DNA from: Annulohypoxylon bovei var. microspora
Lineage: Eukaryota; Ascomycota; Sordariomycetes; Xylariales; Hypoxylaceae
Reading direction: 5' to 3'
Length of the DNA stretch: 64,000 nucleotides
Assembly (NCBI GenBank): GCA_022836615.1
Contig: MU405306.1
Location: 1 to 64,000, forward strand
Below are positions 47,361 through 59,033 of the stretch, in pieces. Position 1 is the first letter of the stretch. The number at the start of each line of letters is the position of its first letter. The notes below the pieces were generated by a model. That model saw only the letters and a list, made by a program, of their open reading frames with translations. It was not told where the DNA came from and did not search any database. Made by a program: the position numbers and the translations under genes.

Positions 47361-48284
47361 TGGAAGCTATCTTCAAACGGAGAGGACTGAGGACGGTTGT
47401 ACATACGATTTGGCGTAAGATCATCAAAAAATGCGTGGCTTTTGTTTATAGAGGGTTTCCCCGGACGGCATACCTAGGCAGGGGCGGCGTTTTTCTTTTT
47501 CCTTTCCTTTTCTTTTTACATGGCTACGAAGAGGGTCAGCCTGGCCAAGGCGACCGATGACGAACTTCCGATACTGAGTTATAAGCTGTAATAGAGAAGA
47601 GACGCATGATGACGATTACTACCGGTTCTCGCGAATAGACGGGGTCTTGAGAGGACCTCGCCCTTGTTGCGACCACTACTTGTTTTTTATAATATGCGCA
47701 CCGCGACAGCGACCGAATCGCTCCGAGAGCAGGTCCTAAATACTATTAATATTCTGAACATATCATTTGCTACCTATTGTTGTTTCATACCTGGATTAAT
47801 GTGAGGGTGGCTGAAGATGTAATGTACCTACTAGGTACCTACCTACACGAGGCTCTCGGCTAAGCGCCTAGGTACATATGAATCTGTTTTTCTACTTCTG
47901 CAATCTCCCGTGTGGTTGTCATTTCTCATCTGACACATATTCTTAGGTGGCCCGTCGCTGCGTCCCATTGGCTTATCTGCCATGTTGTATTCGTTGCACC
48001 GCATCGGGGCGTGGAAAGTGATGTGTCTAGCGGGAGTACAAGCCATCCTAGCCTGGTTGACCTGTGGCCTGCAGCCTTCGCGATGCTGCATGACATTCTG
48101 CAGGCTTGGTTGTTGGTCTGTTGGAGACCCCGTAGATTGTACATAGAGTCCAAGCCTAAGGTACTTGCAAACGGAGCGCGTTGCTTTGTATTCGCCATTT
48201 ATATGTTGGATATATTCGGTAGTGGTGTCAAGAATGTCCCGAATTCATGTTTTCCCAAAGTTAGTGTTAGCCTGAACATCGAAC
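47361..48284. other. Intergenic, no firm gene
   Basis: About 920 bases lie between the channel stop and the BTB start. A TACC/GGTA repeat copy lies at about 47823-47846. A 126-codon plus-strand ORF ending at 48292 lacks a family signal and overlaps the BTB first exon. Confidence 0.5.
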
Positions 48285-49335
48285 ATGTATAGTGTTCCGT
48301 ACGAGATGTAAGGTGACTCTCAACTAGGAGCTATATATCATCTGCTGACCAACCCATGTACTTTATAGCATCGTGGCATCGAAGCCGTTCCGATTCGTCG
48401 TCGGACCGGACAAGAATGAGTTTTTCATGCACGCCGAGGTGGTCGCGCGAATGTCCAGACCTCTAAGGGCACTAGTTAACGGCGAGTGGAAAGAAAGCAA
48501 AGGATGCCTGGTAGAGTGGCCCGAGATTGATGTCGGGACCTTCGTTCGGTTCTTCGAATATGCTTACACGGCCGACTACAAGGCTGCAGAGCCATTCTTT
48601 GAGAACCCCCCTACGCCCCCGGAGTTGGAAAATGGTACGTTGCTGAAATCCCTCCGATACACATTGCACTCATAATAACACAATGAAGATGAATTATCCG
48701 AGACACCAACCAAAGAACCACTAGAAGAGCCAATACAAGAGCCAATACAAGAGCCAGGGCCAAACCAAGAGCCGGAGCCAATTCCGGAGCCAATTCACGA
48801 CCTACCAGACCCATGGGGCTCTCTGTTGCTTGGTGGAATTAAAAAAAAGAAACATAAAAAGTGTAGCCATCAATGTAGTACGTCAAAGAAGGATGTCATG
48901 TGGAGCGAGTTCCAGAAGGGTGTTATTAGCGGACTACCCCCCCTATCCTTGGGAGCGAGGGATCTATTAAGAAACACAGACCCCTTGGCCAACTACTCCG
49001 AAGTTTTCTTATCCCACGCTCGCCTATACGCTCTCGCAGACTGCTACGCCATTGATGGGCTCATAAACCTATGTATTGGCAAACTGCACAGCACATTAAC
49101 GGTATTCGATCTCCATGGGGGAACAAGGGCAACCGATGTGGTTCAGCTAGTCGACTTCTCGTACAAGAACACGCGGAGCGACTCAGTCGGGCAAGATAAA
49201 TTGAGGAGCTTACTTGCTGCTTATACGGCTTGTCATATCGAGGAACTATGGCCTGATATCTGCTTTCAAGACGTTCTAGAGTCTGGCGACGTTTCAAAAG
49301 CTATTATCGGACAACTGCTGAAGAGGGTGGATTAA
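48285..49335 (+). CDS. BTB/POZ domain protein
   Basis: Three exons (48285-48307, 48369-48634, 48689-49335) give 311 residues. The first exon is only 23 bases and encodes MYSVPYE. It is inferred because the reading frame of the second exon has no ATG, and because a GTAAGG donor, a branch-like TGCTGACC and a TATAG acceptor fit. The BTB fold occupies about residues 8-95 (IVASKPFRFVVG, FFMHAEVVARMSRPL, FVRFFEYAYT) and resumes after an insert with LSHARLYALADCYAIDGL. The insert (about 97-170) has a Glu-Pro repeat and a KKKKHKK basic patch with C-x3-C. Such fungal proteins are usually protein-interaction adaptors, some of them for cullin-3. The start exon is less certain than the rest. Confidence 0.75.
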
Positions 49336-49835
49336 TTGTGTTTAGGACAGATGCTCCCCAAACCCATAATCTCTCGCGTCATCTCTGCGGTGACTTCTCA
49401 GCGATGTTCTCCAAAGTGCCGAGCTCTACTAGCATTCGCGTTAGTTTAAGTTTCTTCCGCTCAGCAGCAATTTACCTCTCATCAACACTAGGCCTTTTGT
49501 CTGTATCAACGAGAACCACTTCGTTGACTCGCTGATCACGAATGGAGTTTCGAAGGTTATCAACAATAGGGTGGCGTCTTTGGTATTTTAAAGACCCGTC
49601 AAATCTCATAAATCTTGCAGGGCACAACGCCACGGCGCTGAAAAGAGAGAAGCCAGGATGCCTACCTACATAGGTATCTTATAGGTACCTAGAAATGGGA
49701 TATGTACCTCCTAGGTATCTAATAAAGTACTATTATAAGCCACACCTTGATCCCCTCTTTACAGTGCCATTGGGCGCATAGCTGGAACCCTTCGTTGACG
49801 ATAGGTTGCCTCGTCTCTGATAGGTACCTAGGTGT
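49336..49835. other. Intergenic region with TACC/GGTA repeats
   Basis: About 500 bases precede the NLR-like gene. Clustered copies of the TACCTAGGTA-type repeat occur at about 49662-49720 and 49823-49833. No gene is seen. Confidence 0.55.
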
Positions 49836-52763
49836 ATGCGCTACATCCGTATCGTGCAGGTAAATAATGGGCAGTGCTCTCTGCATTACAAAGCTAAGCC
49901 CCCAAATTTAAGGCCAAGGTCAAAGTCGGAGAAGTCATCGCTTCTCTCTTCAACCTCACTATTTCCTACGATGCCGGATACAAAACAGCATCACATGGAT
50001 CCAGTGGGCGCGATCAGTGTGGCGGCTGCCGCTGTGCAATTCGCCGAAATCACCATTAAACTTACAAAGCGTATTGCCGTCTTCGCCGTGTTGCACGACA
50101 TACCAGAAGATGCTGAGGGACCAAAAGCTTTTGTCGAGCGCCTGCGCACTCAGCTTGGCCTTCTCACCACCACCACTAGGCGGATCAAGGAAGGACTCGT
50201 GAACTCTGGCGAAACCTTCCAAGACAACGAATTACTAGATCTTGGGAACTATATATCGAACCTCAATCGCCACGGCAAGATATTAGATGGGTTACTCAAC
50301 GAGTATCTTCCGGACGACGATGCTTCAGCCCCCGCTAGGCTGCTAGCAGCCTTAAAGAGTATTGCAAGTGATACCAGGATCAAATCTACGATGGATAGCG
50401 TCAACGAGCTACTTCCGCTATTGACGACCTTCCTTCTCACTTCAATGTTCGCGAAAAGTAGCCTCGCTGTCAATCAATCTACGAATGCTGGGGTTGGGAC
50501 GGACCGTGGCCCGACGCACCCAAGTTCTAGTGCGATCTATCAGGTTTCCCGCCATGAGGTTCGACACTTTATTGAAAGGCCGGAGTTATTGACTGAGATC
50601 GATCACATATTTGGTACCGAGCAGATATGGTTGCCTAAGATTGCTATATTGCAAGGCATGGGCGGCCAGGGAAAGACACAACTAGCCATCAGGTACTGTG
50701 AAAAAGCTCGAGTCAAAAACAAATTCCAGCACATATTGTGGATAGATGCTTCTTCCAGGGCTTCGACGATGCGTGGCCTGGAGGAGATCTCGGAAAGCCT
50801 TAACGACTGCAACCAGGCTTTTTTGGACTCCGACGACCGGGTTGCATTCGTGAAGCGTAGGTTAACAGCCGCACATCTGTCATGGCTCCTAATATTCGAC
50901 AACTATGATGATCCTTCTGCATTTGATCTTCGGGAGTATATGCCTAAAGGTCCTCTTGGCAATGTACTAATTACAAGTCGATATCAGGATCTGGAGAGGA
51001 TCGGACCAGTAGTGCGCCTTTCCGGCATGACTCGGGACGAGGCAGTTAAGTTGCTGTTCGTGCTACTCGGTTCTTCCGAAAACGATACGAATCGAACAGC
51101 TGCAGCCAAAATTGTTAAAAGACTCGGTTATTTACCTCTTGCTATCGACCAAGCTGGTGCATATATGAAGGCAGAGGGCGTTCCTTTGGAAAACTTCCTC
51201 CATTACTATGAGAAATCCGCGAGGGATGTTCTTGAGCCTGTTCCGAATCTATGGGAGTATCACGAATCTACTACGAGTGAAAGCGGAGAGAGCACGACAA
51301 ACACTACGGCAAAAACAGTGTTTACAACTTGGAATCTGTCATTTGCGTTACTGAAGCCTGATACGGCTGCAGGTGCCTCAAAGGCCACCATCCTTTCACT
51401 ACTGGCATTTTTCGACGAGCATGCGATATCAGAAAGTTTTTTCGAAGTTTATCACTCCACAAATGAACTCTACCAGCAGCCAGAATGGATGTCTCTCTTT
51501 ACTGATGAGAAAGGGCAGTGGTCAAGCAAAAAGTTCGACGGTGTGATGAGGGAATTCTTACGGCTGTCACTAATCACTTCACTCAATACAGAGAGGATAA
51601 ATACCGGCTACGCACTCATATCTCTTCATCCTCTTGTAAGAGATTGGATCAATCTGCGCCAGGAGAAGAGCATACATAGGGCCAATTTTACAACATTTAC
51701 TAGGATCCTAGCGTCTAACCTTTCAGAACTATTATGGGAAGGCTCTCCCAACTGGTATGATTGGGTGTGTCAAATGTCAGCCGATCAACGCCGGCAGTTA
51801 GCCGAACATGTAACTCCCTGGATGGATGTATTTAAACAGCATAAACCAGATCTACAGCCTACAATTATCCGTGTAGAACATGAAGAGTACTTGACGAATA
51901 CTACTGCGGAACAACTGATAGCTAAATTCTTATACCATATCAAACAAAAAGACAATAGCTATGAAATATCACACTGGATTTGGGAGTCATGTGACGTATC
52001 GGACGAACTTATGCTGCGAGTTAAGTTCGATGCAGGCGTGCATGAAATCTACTCTCTTCGTGATGTGGACGAGATAATATATTGTGGTCGGGAACGATTG
52101 CAATATTGGAAAACGGTACTTGGTGTCGACAGTTCCAGGGATGACATGCTGCACGAGAGTCATCTGGCCTTTGTTACAGTACTGAATGATTCACCTCGCG
52201 AGGAAGACAAACAGGAATGTATCAACACTTGCCAAGCCGAATTAGAGAAAATACCAAACGACGAACGAAATATGCCGCTTAGACATTGCATTATGACCGA
52301 ACTCATGTATGCAGCATATTTCATGTTCCAACCGTATCTATGTCAAGAGACATGTAAAATCCTGTTGGACGAGACGGCAAGATGCGGCGGCAACGACTGC
52401 CGGAAGAAAGTCTGGTCTTTTAGAATTTGGGCATCTGTCCTAGACGTCGTTATTGACACCTTCAACGATCTAGACCTCGCTAATCGTCTCAGCCTGTTTG
52501 CGCTTGAATGGGCTAATGAAACATACGTTGAGAAAATTCAAATTTACAAAAATCGATTCTATATCTTGAGAGCGCGGGTTCTCGTGAATATGGGGAAGTT
52601 GATTGAAGCAGAAACTATGGCCCGAGATTGTATTGCGAGCGATGAGCTTGATCGCTCATCCTACATCGCCGCTCACAAGTTGCTAGGCGATATCCACAAG
52701 GCACAGGAAGTTCAACCTTGGGCTTGCCGATGGTCATTACACCATGTTGATGTCACTTGCTAA
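49836..52763 (+). CDS. NLR-like STAND protein (NB-ARC), 3' end probably frameshifted
   Basis: The 975-codon ORF encodes a fungal NLR. Translation more likely starts at Met46 (49971) or Met54 (49995), because MDPVGAISVAAAAVQFA is the usual start of the fungal STAND N-terminal helical domain (about residues 54-215). The nucleotide-binding domain has a P-loop GMGGQGKTQ (about 274-282), a Walker B stretch WLLIFDNYDD, a sensor-like VLITSRY and a GLPL-like LGYLPLAIDQA. After a winged-helix-like region the C-terminal third is helical with TPR-like text (LVNMGKLIEAETMARDC, LLGDIHKAQ). The frame then closes abruptly, and TPR-compatible coding continues in other frames. These proteins act in heterokaryon incompatibility and innate recognition of non-self. 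It may be a pseudogene, or the split may be a sequencing error or an unrecognised intron. Confidence 0.8.
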   Translation: MRYIRIVQVNNGQCSLHYKAKPPNLRPRSKSEKSSLLSSTSLFPTMPDTKQHHMDPVGAISVAAAAVQFAEITIKLTKRIAVFAVLHDIPEDAEGPKAFVERLRTQLGLLTTTTRRIKEGLVNSGETFQDNELLDLGNYISNLNRHGKILDGLLNEYLPDDDASAPARLLAALKSIASDTRIKSTMDSVNELLPLLTTFLLTSMFAKSSLAVNQSTNAGVGTDRGPTHPSSSAIYQVSRHEVRHFIERPELLTEIDHIFGTEQIWLPKIAILQGMGGQGKTQLAIRYCEKARVKNKFQHILWIDASSRASTMRGLEEISESLNDCNQAFLDSDDRVAFVKRRLTAAHLSWLLIFDNYDDPSAFDLREYMPKGPLGNVLITSRYQDLERIGPVVRLSGMTRDEAVKLLFVLLGSSENDTNRTAAAKIVKRLGYLPLAIDQAGAYMKAEGVPLENFLHYYEKSARDVLEPVPNLWEYHESTTSESGESTTNTTAKTVFTTWNLSFALLKPDTAAGASKATILSLLAFFDEHAISESFFEVYHSTNELYQQPEWMSLFTDEKGQWSSKKFDGVMREFLRLSLITSLNTERINTGYALISLHPLVRDWINLRQEKSIHRANFTTFTRILASNLSELLWEGSPNWYDWVCQMSADQRRQLAEHVTPWMDVFKQHKPDLQPTIIRVEHEEYLTNTTAEQLIAKFLYHIKQKDNSYEISHWIWESCDVSDELMLRVKFDAGVHEIYSLRDVDEIIYCGRERLQYWKTVLGVDSSRDDMLHESHLAFVTVLNDSPREEDKQECINTCQAELEKIPNDERNMPLRHCIMTELMYAAYFMFQPYLCQETCKILLDETARCGGNDCRKKVWSFRIWASVLDVVIDTFNDLDLANRLSLFALEWANETYVEKIQIYKNRFYILRARVLVNMGKLIEAETMARDCIASDELDRSSYIAAHKLLGDIHKAQEVQPWACRWSLHHVDVTC

Positions 52764-53593
52764 GAAAATCCATCATTGGCATTTTTTTGCTCCTCGGCAC
52801 CATGAAATTATACTGCATAAAAGTAGAAATTGGGACCGATGTTAGTATGCGAGATATCCAGGAACTGCTTGTCGATGGACTCACATTGTATGGAATCAAA
52901 TTCGTTTACAAAAAGGATTACACCCATCGAACGCCTCTGAGACCAACCCATACTACTGTAAACTTGGACGAGTTTGAATCAGTGCAAAATTCGGCTGAGA
53001 ATGAGATGGTTCATAGGGCGCTCACAGAGAAGCCCACGTGCGCCAAATCGAATTGGTATGGCTTTGATCTTTTGATTCGTTTGGCAGTGCATTTGCTAGA
53101 GACTTCGAACATCAACGCTGCTGAACGGGCTTTCCTACTCGCTAAAACTACATTCGACACGGCCACAGACATGAATGAATTGAATGTGACATCGTTTATC
53201 GAAAATACCTTTGATTACACAGAACGACGTTTTGCAATCGATAACGATGACCAAAGGGTGCGAGACATCTTGGGTTGGGCGGAGAGTCGTATTTGTAAAG
53301 AGGTCGAGGATGGTGTGATGGAAGACCACGAAGATTGGTGGGAGTCCCAAACGACACGCCTATTAGGTCTCATTGAGACTCCCATACAACGTGCCAAGAG
53401 GAGACACTCCAAGATTGTACAGAAGGTTTCTAACAGATTCTCGAGCTTAGTGAGTTTCAAGCACTCTGATTCGCGTTCACGGCCATCTTTGCGTCGCGGG
53501 CTACGCTCCGTACACGGCATTGCCGCTTCACCAGCTGGGCCGGCTACGTCTGAGATGCATAACGACCCTACGGTAGGAACGTCTAAGTTATAA
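52757..53593 (+). CDS. Probable C-terminal part of the NLR-like protein, in another frame
   Basis: This ORF overlaps the last 7 bases of the NLR ORF and lies in a different frame. It has no convincing start of its own, the first ATG being at 52802. It encodes about 270 residues. A helical segment (GFDLLIRLAVHLLET, AERAFLLAKTTFDTA) reads like a continuation of the TPR-like solenoid. A helical, acidic region and a basic Ser/Arg-rich tail follow. The absence of a promoter gap suggests that both ORFs belonged to one gene of roughly 1250 codons. A separate small gene is possible but less likely. Confidence 0.55.
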   Translation: MLRKSIIGIFLLLGTMKLYCIKVEIGTDVSMRDIQELLVDGLTLYGIKFVYKKDYTHRTPLRPTHTTVNLDEFESVQNSAENEMVHRALTEKPTCAKSNWYGFDLLIRLAVHLLETSNINAAERAFLLAKTTFDTATDMNELNVTSFIENTFDYTERRFAIDNDDQRVRDILGWAESRICKEVEDGVMEDHEDWWESQTTRLLGLIETPIQRAKRRHSKIVQKVSNRFSSLVSFKHSDSRSRPSLRRGLRSVHGIAASPAGPATSEMHNDPTVGTSKL

Positions 53594-54182
53594 TGGGTAT
53601 CAGTCGAGATATATCACATTGTCCGACTTATCGACTACACGGGGAAGTGATACGAACTAGTAACTACCTACCTAGGTAGTTACCTATCTCACAGAAACGC
53701 ATTGATGATGGAGATGGGTTCGACTACCCCTATTAACTCGGTTGGGTCACCGAGATAGTGCTATGCTTGGCTACTAGGTAAGAGAGTATAGAGGTTCAGG
53801 GGCAATTGAGGGATACCACCTTCATTATAAATATCTGTTTTAGTTTTCATCGCCATACTCAAGTAGGTAGGTATTTTTTTTTTCTTTAAGGGATTGGCGC
53901 TGAGGGCACATTGGAATATATAGTGCTAGGACTGTCAAATTGATTAGGATTGGCGCGGCGCATGGCTCATTAATATGGCGGAAGATAATGACATAAAATA
54001 AAAGTCCTTGTGACATGCTTCTCTCTATTAATATTTCGATACGTCTTTGATATTCTGATCATTACTTAGCATTATATATGTATAATTATACTGTATTCTA
54101 TAAAATAATCCTATTTACCAGGTGCCTCCCGAGCGGTCCAGATCCCACATAAACATCATTAAATCAATTATCCTACACTAAG
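53594..54182. other. Intergenic region left of the biosynthetic genes
   Basis: About 590 bases separate the NLR pair from the MFS gene. A near-perfect palindrome of the TACCTACCTAGGTA type sits at about 53661-53684. No gene is seen. This may be the left cluster boundary. Confidence 0.55.
53661..53684. repeat. Palindromic TACCTACCTAGGTA repeat
   Basis: TAACTACCTACCTAGGTAGT is part of an almost perfect inverted repeat and one of the clearest copies of the dispersed motif. Confidence 0.75.
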
Positions 54183-55989
54183 TTACGTCTCGAAGGCCTG
54201 GCGCCCACGGTCTGTTCTTTGTAAACTCAGCTCCTCAGTAAACAAGGAAGTCACGAGCCCGAGCCCAGAGAAGCCGATCATGACGTAGAAAACGGCGCGC
54301 ATGGACGCGAGGTACGTCTGTAGGACGGGAGCGAGGACGTCGGCAGGGAGATCTAGGGTCCGTAGCATCGGGATGAAGGCCACGGCGTTGTGGGCATCCC
54401 TTAGGGTGGCTAGGGAGTCGGGAAGCTCCCCGACGGTCGCGATGACCGACTCGAACACGCTGCTGAACACCGTTGACCCAATAGCGAGCCCGACCAATCC
54501 GCCGAGACACCGGACTGTGAGAAGTAGCGCGATCGCGTGACCGGTATCATCGACGCTTGGTACGCTCGCCTGCATGGGTATGTGCAAAAGACGCAGCAGA
54601 GCACCGATACCTGAACCCCAGATGATGGGTATGCCGTAGCGCATGCCGGAGGACGAAGATGGGTTTAATAGGATAAACAAACCTGTCCCTAGCGTCACTA
54701 GTGCCCAGGTTAGACATATCCTGGGCTTATACCCCACGCCGGCCTTTCCAATCGCGATCACAGAGGCAATGGCGCCTACAATACTAGCAACGCTGGTAGG
54801 TAACAGGGAAACCGCCGACACTATACGGGTATTGAGCATGACGGCCTGGTAGAAGAGGGGCAAGTACTGTAGGAGCGTATACAGCGTCATTCCGTGGACG
54901 AAAGCGCCACACAGCGTCACAACAGCCGTTCTGGAATGGAAGATCCGGTGTGGTACAACGGGCGCCTCGGGCTTGGCTTCGTAAACTGCGAAACCGACAA
55001 GAACGGCGAAACCCAAGAGCAATGGAAGAATTGTCTGATATGAGTTCCACGGATACAAGGAGTCAGCCCAGCTAATGGGCAGGACGAAAACGGTACATCC
55101 AACGGCAAACATCAACATACCGCCCCAGTCAAGGCGCTTCAATTTGGTGTCGAGGGAGGATTCGAGTTGCCGCAGACGAAGGAAGATAACAAGCAGAGGA
55201 AAGGAGATGCCTATTAGCGGCAGGTTGATCCAACCTATCCACCTCCAAGTGACGAAGTCGCTGAACAGCGCGCCAACCGTGGGTCCGAGGATGCTCCCGA
55301 GGGCAATGGGGATGGCCATGATTCCGAGGTACAAGGGGCGCTCTTTCAGCGTCGTCATATCGGATACGATAATCTCGCCGAGAACGTCCAGCCCGCCACC
55401 GCCCAAGCCCTGGATAACGCGTCCAGCTATGACGGCGGTCATGTTACGAGCAAGGGAAAAGGTAAGGGAGCCGGCAGTAAAGAGCAGGAAGCCGACGTAC
55501 AGAGGCGGCTTGCGGCCGATGACATCGGAAATGCTCGCGTATAGGGGCTGGCTAACGACAAGACCTAGAAAGTAGGCAATCCCTGCCCAGAACGACTCTA
55601 GTGTGGTTCCATGAAGCTCGGACGCGATAGCCTAGAATTCGTCAATACGCCTCTTATCTATCGTAGCTGATGAAGCCCCTTACGAGGTTGTAATTGGGGG
55701 GAAAAGGGGGCTAAGCATTACTTACTGGGATAGCGACAGCAAGAGTCGTAGCATCTAGGGAATACAGAAAAACCAAGATATTGATGGCGAGAAAGGAAAG
55801 ATAAAATCCCAGAGACCTCTTCCCGGGTTTCGCACCTTCCGCTGCGAAGGCGTCGGCTTCGATATCGATTGCTTCAGGCGTATAGCTCTCGCCCGGCCCG
55901 GTCTCCGTTTGTTCTGTGCTAGCACCTGACGTCTTAGGCTCGGTGCTCGAGGACTCCCTCGCGCTACTTTCCACAGCGGCGTGTGCCAT
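54183..55989 (-). CDS. MFS transporter, DHA2-type (14 TM) efflux pump
   Basis: Two exons (55989-55726 and 55631-54183) give 570 residues. After an acidic 60-residue cytosolic N-terminus there are about 14 hydrophobic segments. Motif A appears as SDVIGRKPPLY and motif C as GRVIQGLGGGGLDVLGE, both typical of the drug:H+ antiporter-2 family that exports toxins and secondary metabolites in fungi. LYSLDATTLAVAIP in the first helix, with its Asp, is the DHA2 D1-like motif. The single intron lies just after that helix. The gene is the outermost transporter beside the P450, oxoamine synthase, reductase and PKS, so export of the pathway product or self-protection is the likely job. The substrate is inferred from context only. 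Confidence 0.9.
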
Positions 55990-57059
55990 TTCTTTTTTCC
56001 CCCAGTCCTAGGATAAGAGCCTACCTAGGTACCTATCTAGGAAGATACCGGGAGGTCCTCCTGGTTAACGTGACGCCGATCTGGTGTCTCACGCTGAAAG
56101 TGAAGTTGTACCTAAACGTCAGCTACGGAACGACACGGGAATCGGATCCCGATAAGCGAAGAGTGGTCGGGTTTGCGTGACAGAATAACCATGGACAGAT
56201 GACAAATCGTGGGGATTGATTGATTCAGCGTTGATGTAATAAATGTTTCAGCGAACTATTGCCTTAGGTAAACCGGGTGGATATAACTCATAAACAGAAT
56301 TATTATCTATGATGTTGGTTTTTTTTTTTTGAAGTGGACTGGTTACCTCCTAATGTTGGGATTATTCGATCCGGGACGCAAGTTGGTGGCATTAATACAT
56401 ATGATATTTCCCTTTGGGGAAATTGGCTAAGCTCGAAATGGTGTTAGCGTGTCTGAAGCTAGAGCTTTTGATCTACTAATGTGAAGGTTGTAGACAAAAG
56501 TTTCCAACATCAGCCACGTAATAAAAAAGGAATAAATAAATATTGCATTAACTTTAGGCTGAGACTTAAACCAAATAGTGATATAATACTTGTTATATTT
56601 TAATAGATAGATGTTACGGCTTGGGCAGCTTAGTTACTAAAGAAAGGCGCGTTATAATACTTCGTAGTGCGTAGGCATTTTAATTTACATGGGTTGGCCC
56701 TTGGCTGATGGTTGCGAAACTTTTGTCCACAACCTTCGTAGCCATAACCCGTTTCATTGTTAGCGAATGCACTTAGCGAAATTACGGAAGATAGTGTGTA
56801 CTCGGGGTGGGGGGGTTCATTCTGATCCCGAGCGTTCCGTTAGGCCACTAATTACTGGAAGTTCTATGCTACAATTTTCGGTCTCATAGACCGAGAATTT
56901 TGAATAATGGTTTGCTTGATTCTTAATTTCATCCGGGCGACGATGTGGCCAATCAATAGGACGGGTCAAAATCCGAGATGAACCCGCCGTCCAAACTCCG
57001 AATACGATCGATATTATCGATACGCGCTTTTCGCAATTCCCCTTTTTCTCTCTCGCCGG
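55990..57059. other. Intergenic between MFS promoter and P450 3' end
   Basis: About 1.07 kb holds no supported gene. TACC/GGTA repeat copies occur at about 56021-56040. A short inverted repeat with GTCTCATAGACC at its core lies near 56879-56896. Confidence 0.5.
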
Positions 57060-59033
57060 TTACTCGGCTTCAATCAGCTTGAGCATCACGTGTAGGCCAT
57101 GCACCGGAGCCAAAGTAATAGCGCCGCCTGGTATGACGTCCTTCTCGTCCATGTCCAACTGCCATTCGAAACGCGAGATCAGGGCCGCTAGGAGACACCT
57201 CAGTTCAGCCCTCGCGAAATTTTGTCCGATGCAGGCTCGTGGGCCGTGTAAACTATGTACAACGATAAGAGTCAGTATCTACTTCTTTAGGTGAGAAGCC
57301 TCGAGGTTTCAGGCACATCTCACGAGCAAACGCTCTTCAGCCAGATCAGTGGGTAGGCTCTAGCTCCCGAGATAACTCAAAAAGGGGGAGAGAAAGGAAA
57401 TATTTTCGTACAAGCTAAGAAACTCATAGTTGCTAGTGGCGCCGCCTGTATTGTTCGGGCGTCCATCCTTCTCGATCCACCGCTCAGGTCTGAACTCGCC
57501 CGCACTTAGACCCCAAAATATGGGGGATCTGTTGATTAACCACGGTGACACTAGGATCTCGGTGCCCTTCGGAATTGTCTGACCGGCCAAAGATGTATCT
57601 CGAGCTGCGACCCGAATCGTGACTGGGATGCTTGGGTATAGACGAAGTGTCTCGTTAAGCACCCCATTGAGAAACGGAAGACGCTCTAGTGTGTTTGAAA
57701 TGTCCAGCTTGTCATCTGCAGAGTTCTCAACAGATGCAAGAGCATCCCGGGCTTCGCTCCGTAATCTACTTTGCCGAGCTGGGTCAAGGGCCAGTAAATA
57801 ACACGCCCAGGTTAACGAAAGTGCCGACGTATCATGCCTAGAGGTGACACTTAGTTTTTGATTCAAATGGTTGTGGTAGCGTAGGTAATAACTGATGTCA
57901 TCAAATACTCACCCCGCCGCGAGATATGTGAGGAGCTGATCGCAGACAGCAGTGTCAGAAAAGTTCTCGGATTTGATAAGCAGTGATAATATATCAACAT
58001 TATCGCCCTCGTTCTTCTGTATGGCTTTTCGTTTATCCCTAACGAGCTGACTACAGACACGCCGTAATGTTGATCCCGCATGTTCGAAAACTTGATTCAT
58101 TTTCCAAGGAAGCATTCGGACTAATCGAACTGAGAACCACGCCGACAGGATGAAGTATAACAGCATTTCTTTACTCGGGTTGAATATCGTCTCATAGCTT
58201 TCCACAAGAGGATCATCCGAGTTGTCGAACACGTTGAAATCTCGTCCTAGCCCGGCGATGCCTATAATGTTGAGGGTGACTTTGCTCGCCCAGCGAGTCA
58301 TCTCAGCCTTTCCCGTCGGACGCTTACAGGCCGTGTTAGTTTCAGAGCTCTGCTGCCTAACATTCTCTTCTAAAGCTTCAGTAAAGGCGAGTGAATTCTT
58401 CCATATCATGGGATACAGGTCCTTAATGCGACGGAAGCTGAATGCATTCAGACTGTTCTTCCTAAGGAACTTGTGGTCTTCTCCCTCTGTAGTAACCAGG
58501 CCATTTCCTATAATGCTGCTGAGAAACTTACGCATATTCTGAGGCTTCTCGAAGTCATATGAGCGATGCACCAGCAGATCTGCTAATACCGATGGCCCGG
58601 TGATCAGTAAGCGACTCTCTGTTACCTCCCTCAACGCTACGATGCCGTCGTTCGGAACATCTTGGATTATATCCAATAACAGCTCGGCTTGCGTTGTCTT
58701 AGTTGCTAGCCGACTATAGATCATTCGAGGTAACCACCGCTACAATTGCTGCGTCAATCTCTATCTATCCAGCTCACATTCTATGATGTGGGGAATTGAA
58801 GAACAGACCTTAGGCCTCGGGAACTTCCGCAAAGGGCTTATGAAATCAGGATATATGATCGTGGAGTACACGAATAAAATGACATAGTTAATGGCAAAGA
58901 CAGACGCTACCAACTTGATAAGCCCTTCGGAATATGTGTCATTGGCGGGATTGGGCAACACTTTGAAAATTAGCACTGATTCGATCCCAGCAACGAGAGT
59001 AGCGCCCTGCAGGCTAAATATCGACGCAGCCAT
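57060..59033 (-). CDS. Cytochrome P450 monooxygenase
   Basis: Four exons (59033-58809, 58739-57913, 57837-57412, 57252-57060) give 556 residues. One membrane anchor lies near residues 38-62, followed by a Pro-rich hinge (PLRKFPRPKRWLP). The I-helix oxygen-binding motif AGHDTS is rebuilt across the second intron (about residues 350-355). The K-helix ExxR is Glu413/Arg416 in NETLRLYPS, and FRPERW is present. The haem loop FLHGPRACIG is rebuilt across the third intron, with the thiolate ligand at about Cys500. All catalytic elements are therefore intact. It would hydroxylate a substrate at the ER membrane. Its place between the MFS pump and the oxoamine synthase suggests tailoring of the cluster product. 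The third intron is long (159 bases). Confidence 0.92.

Noticed and set aside
47912..48292. 126-codon plus-strand ORF before the BTB gene
   Set aside because: Overlapping minus-strand ORFs of similar size, no domain, and its end overlaps the inferred BTB first exon.
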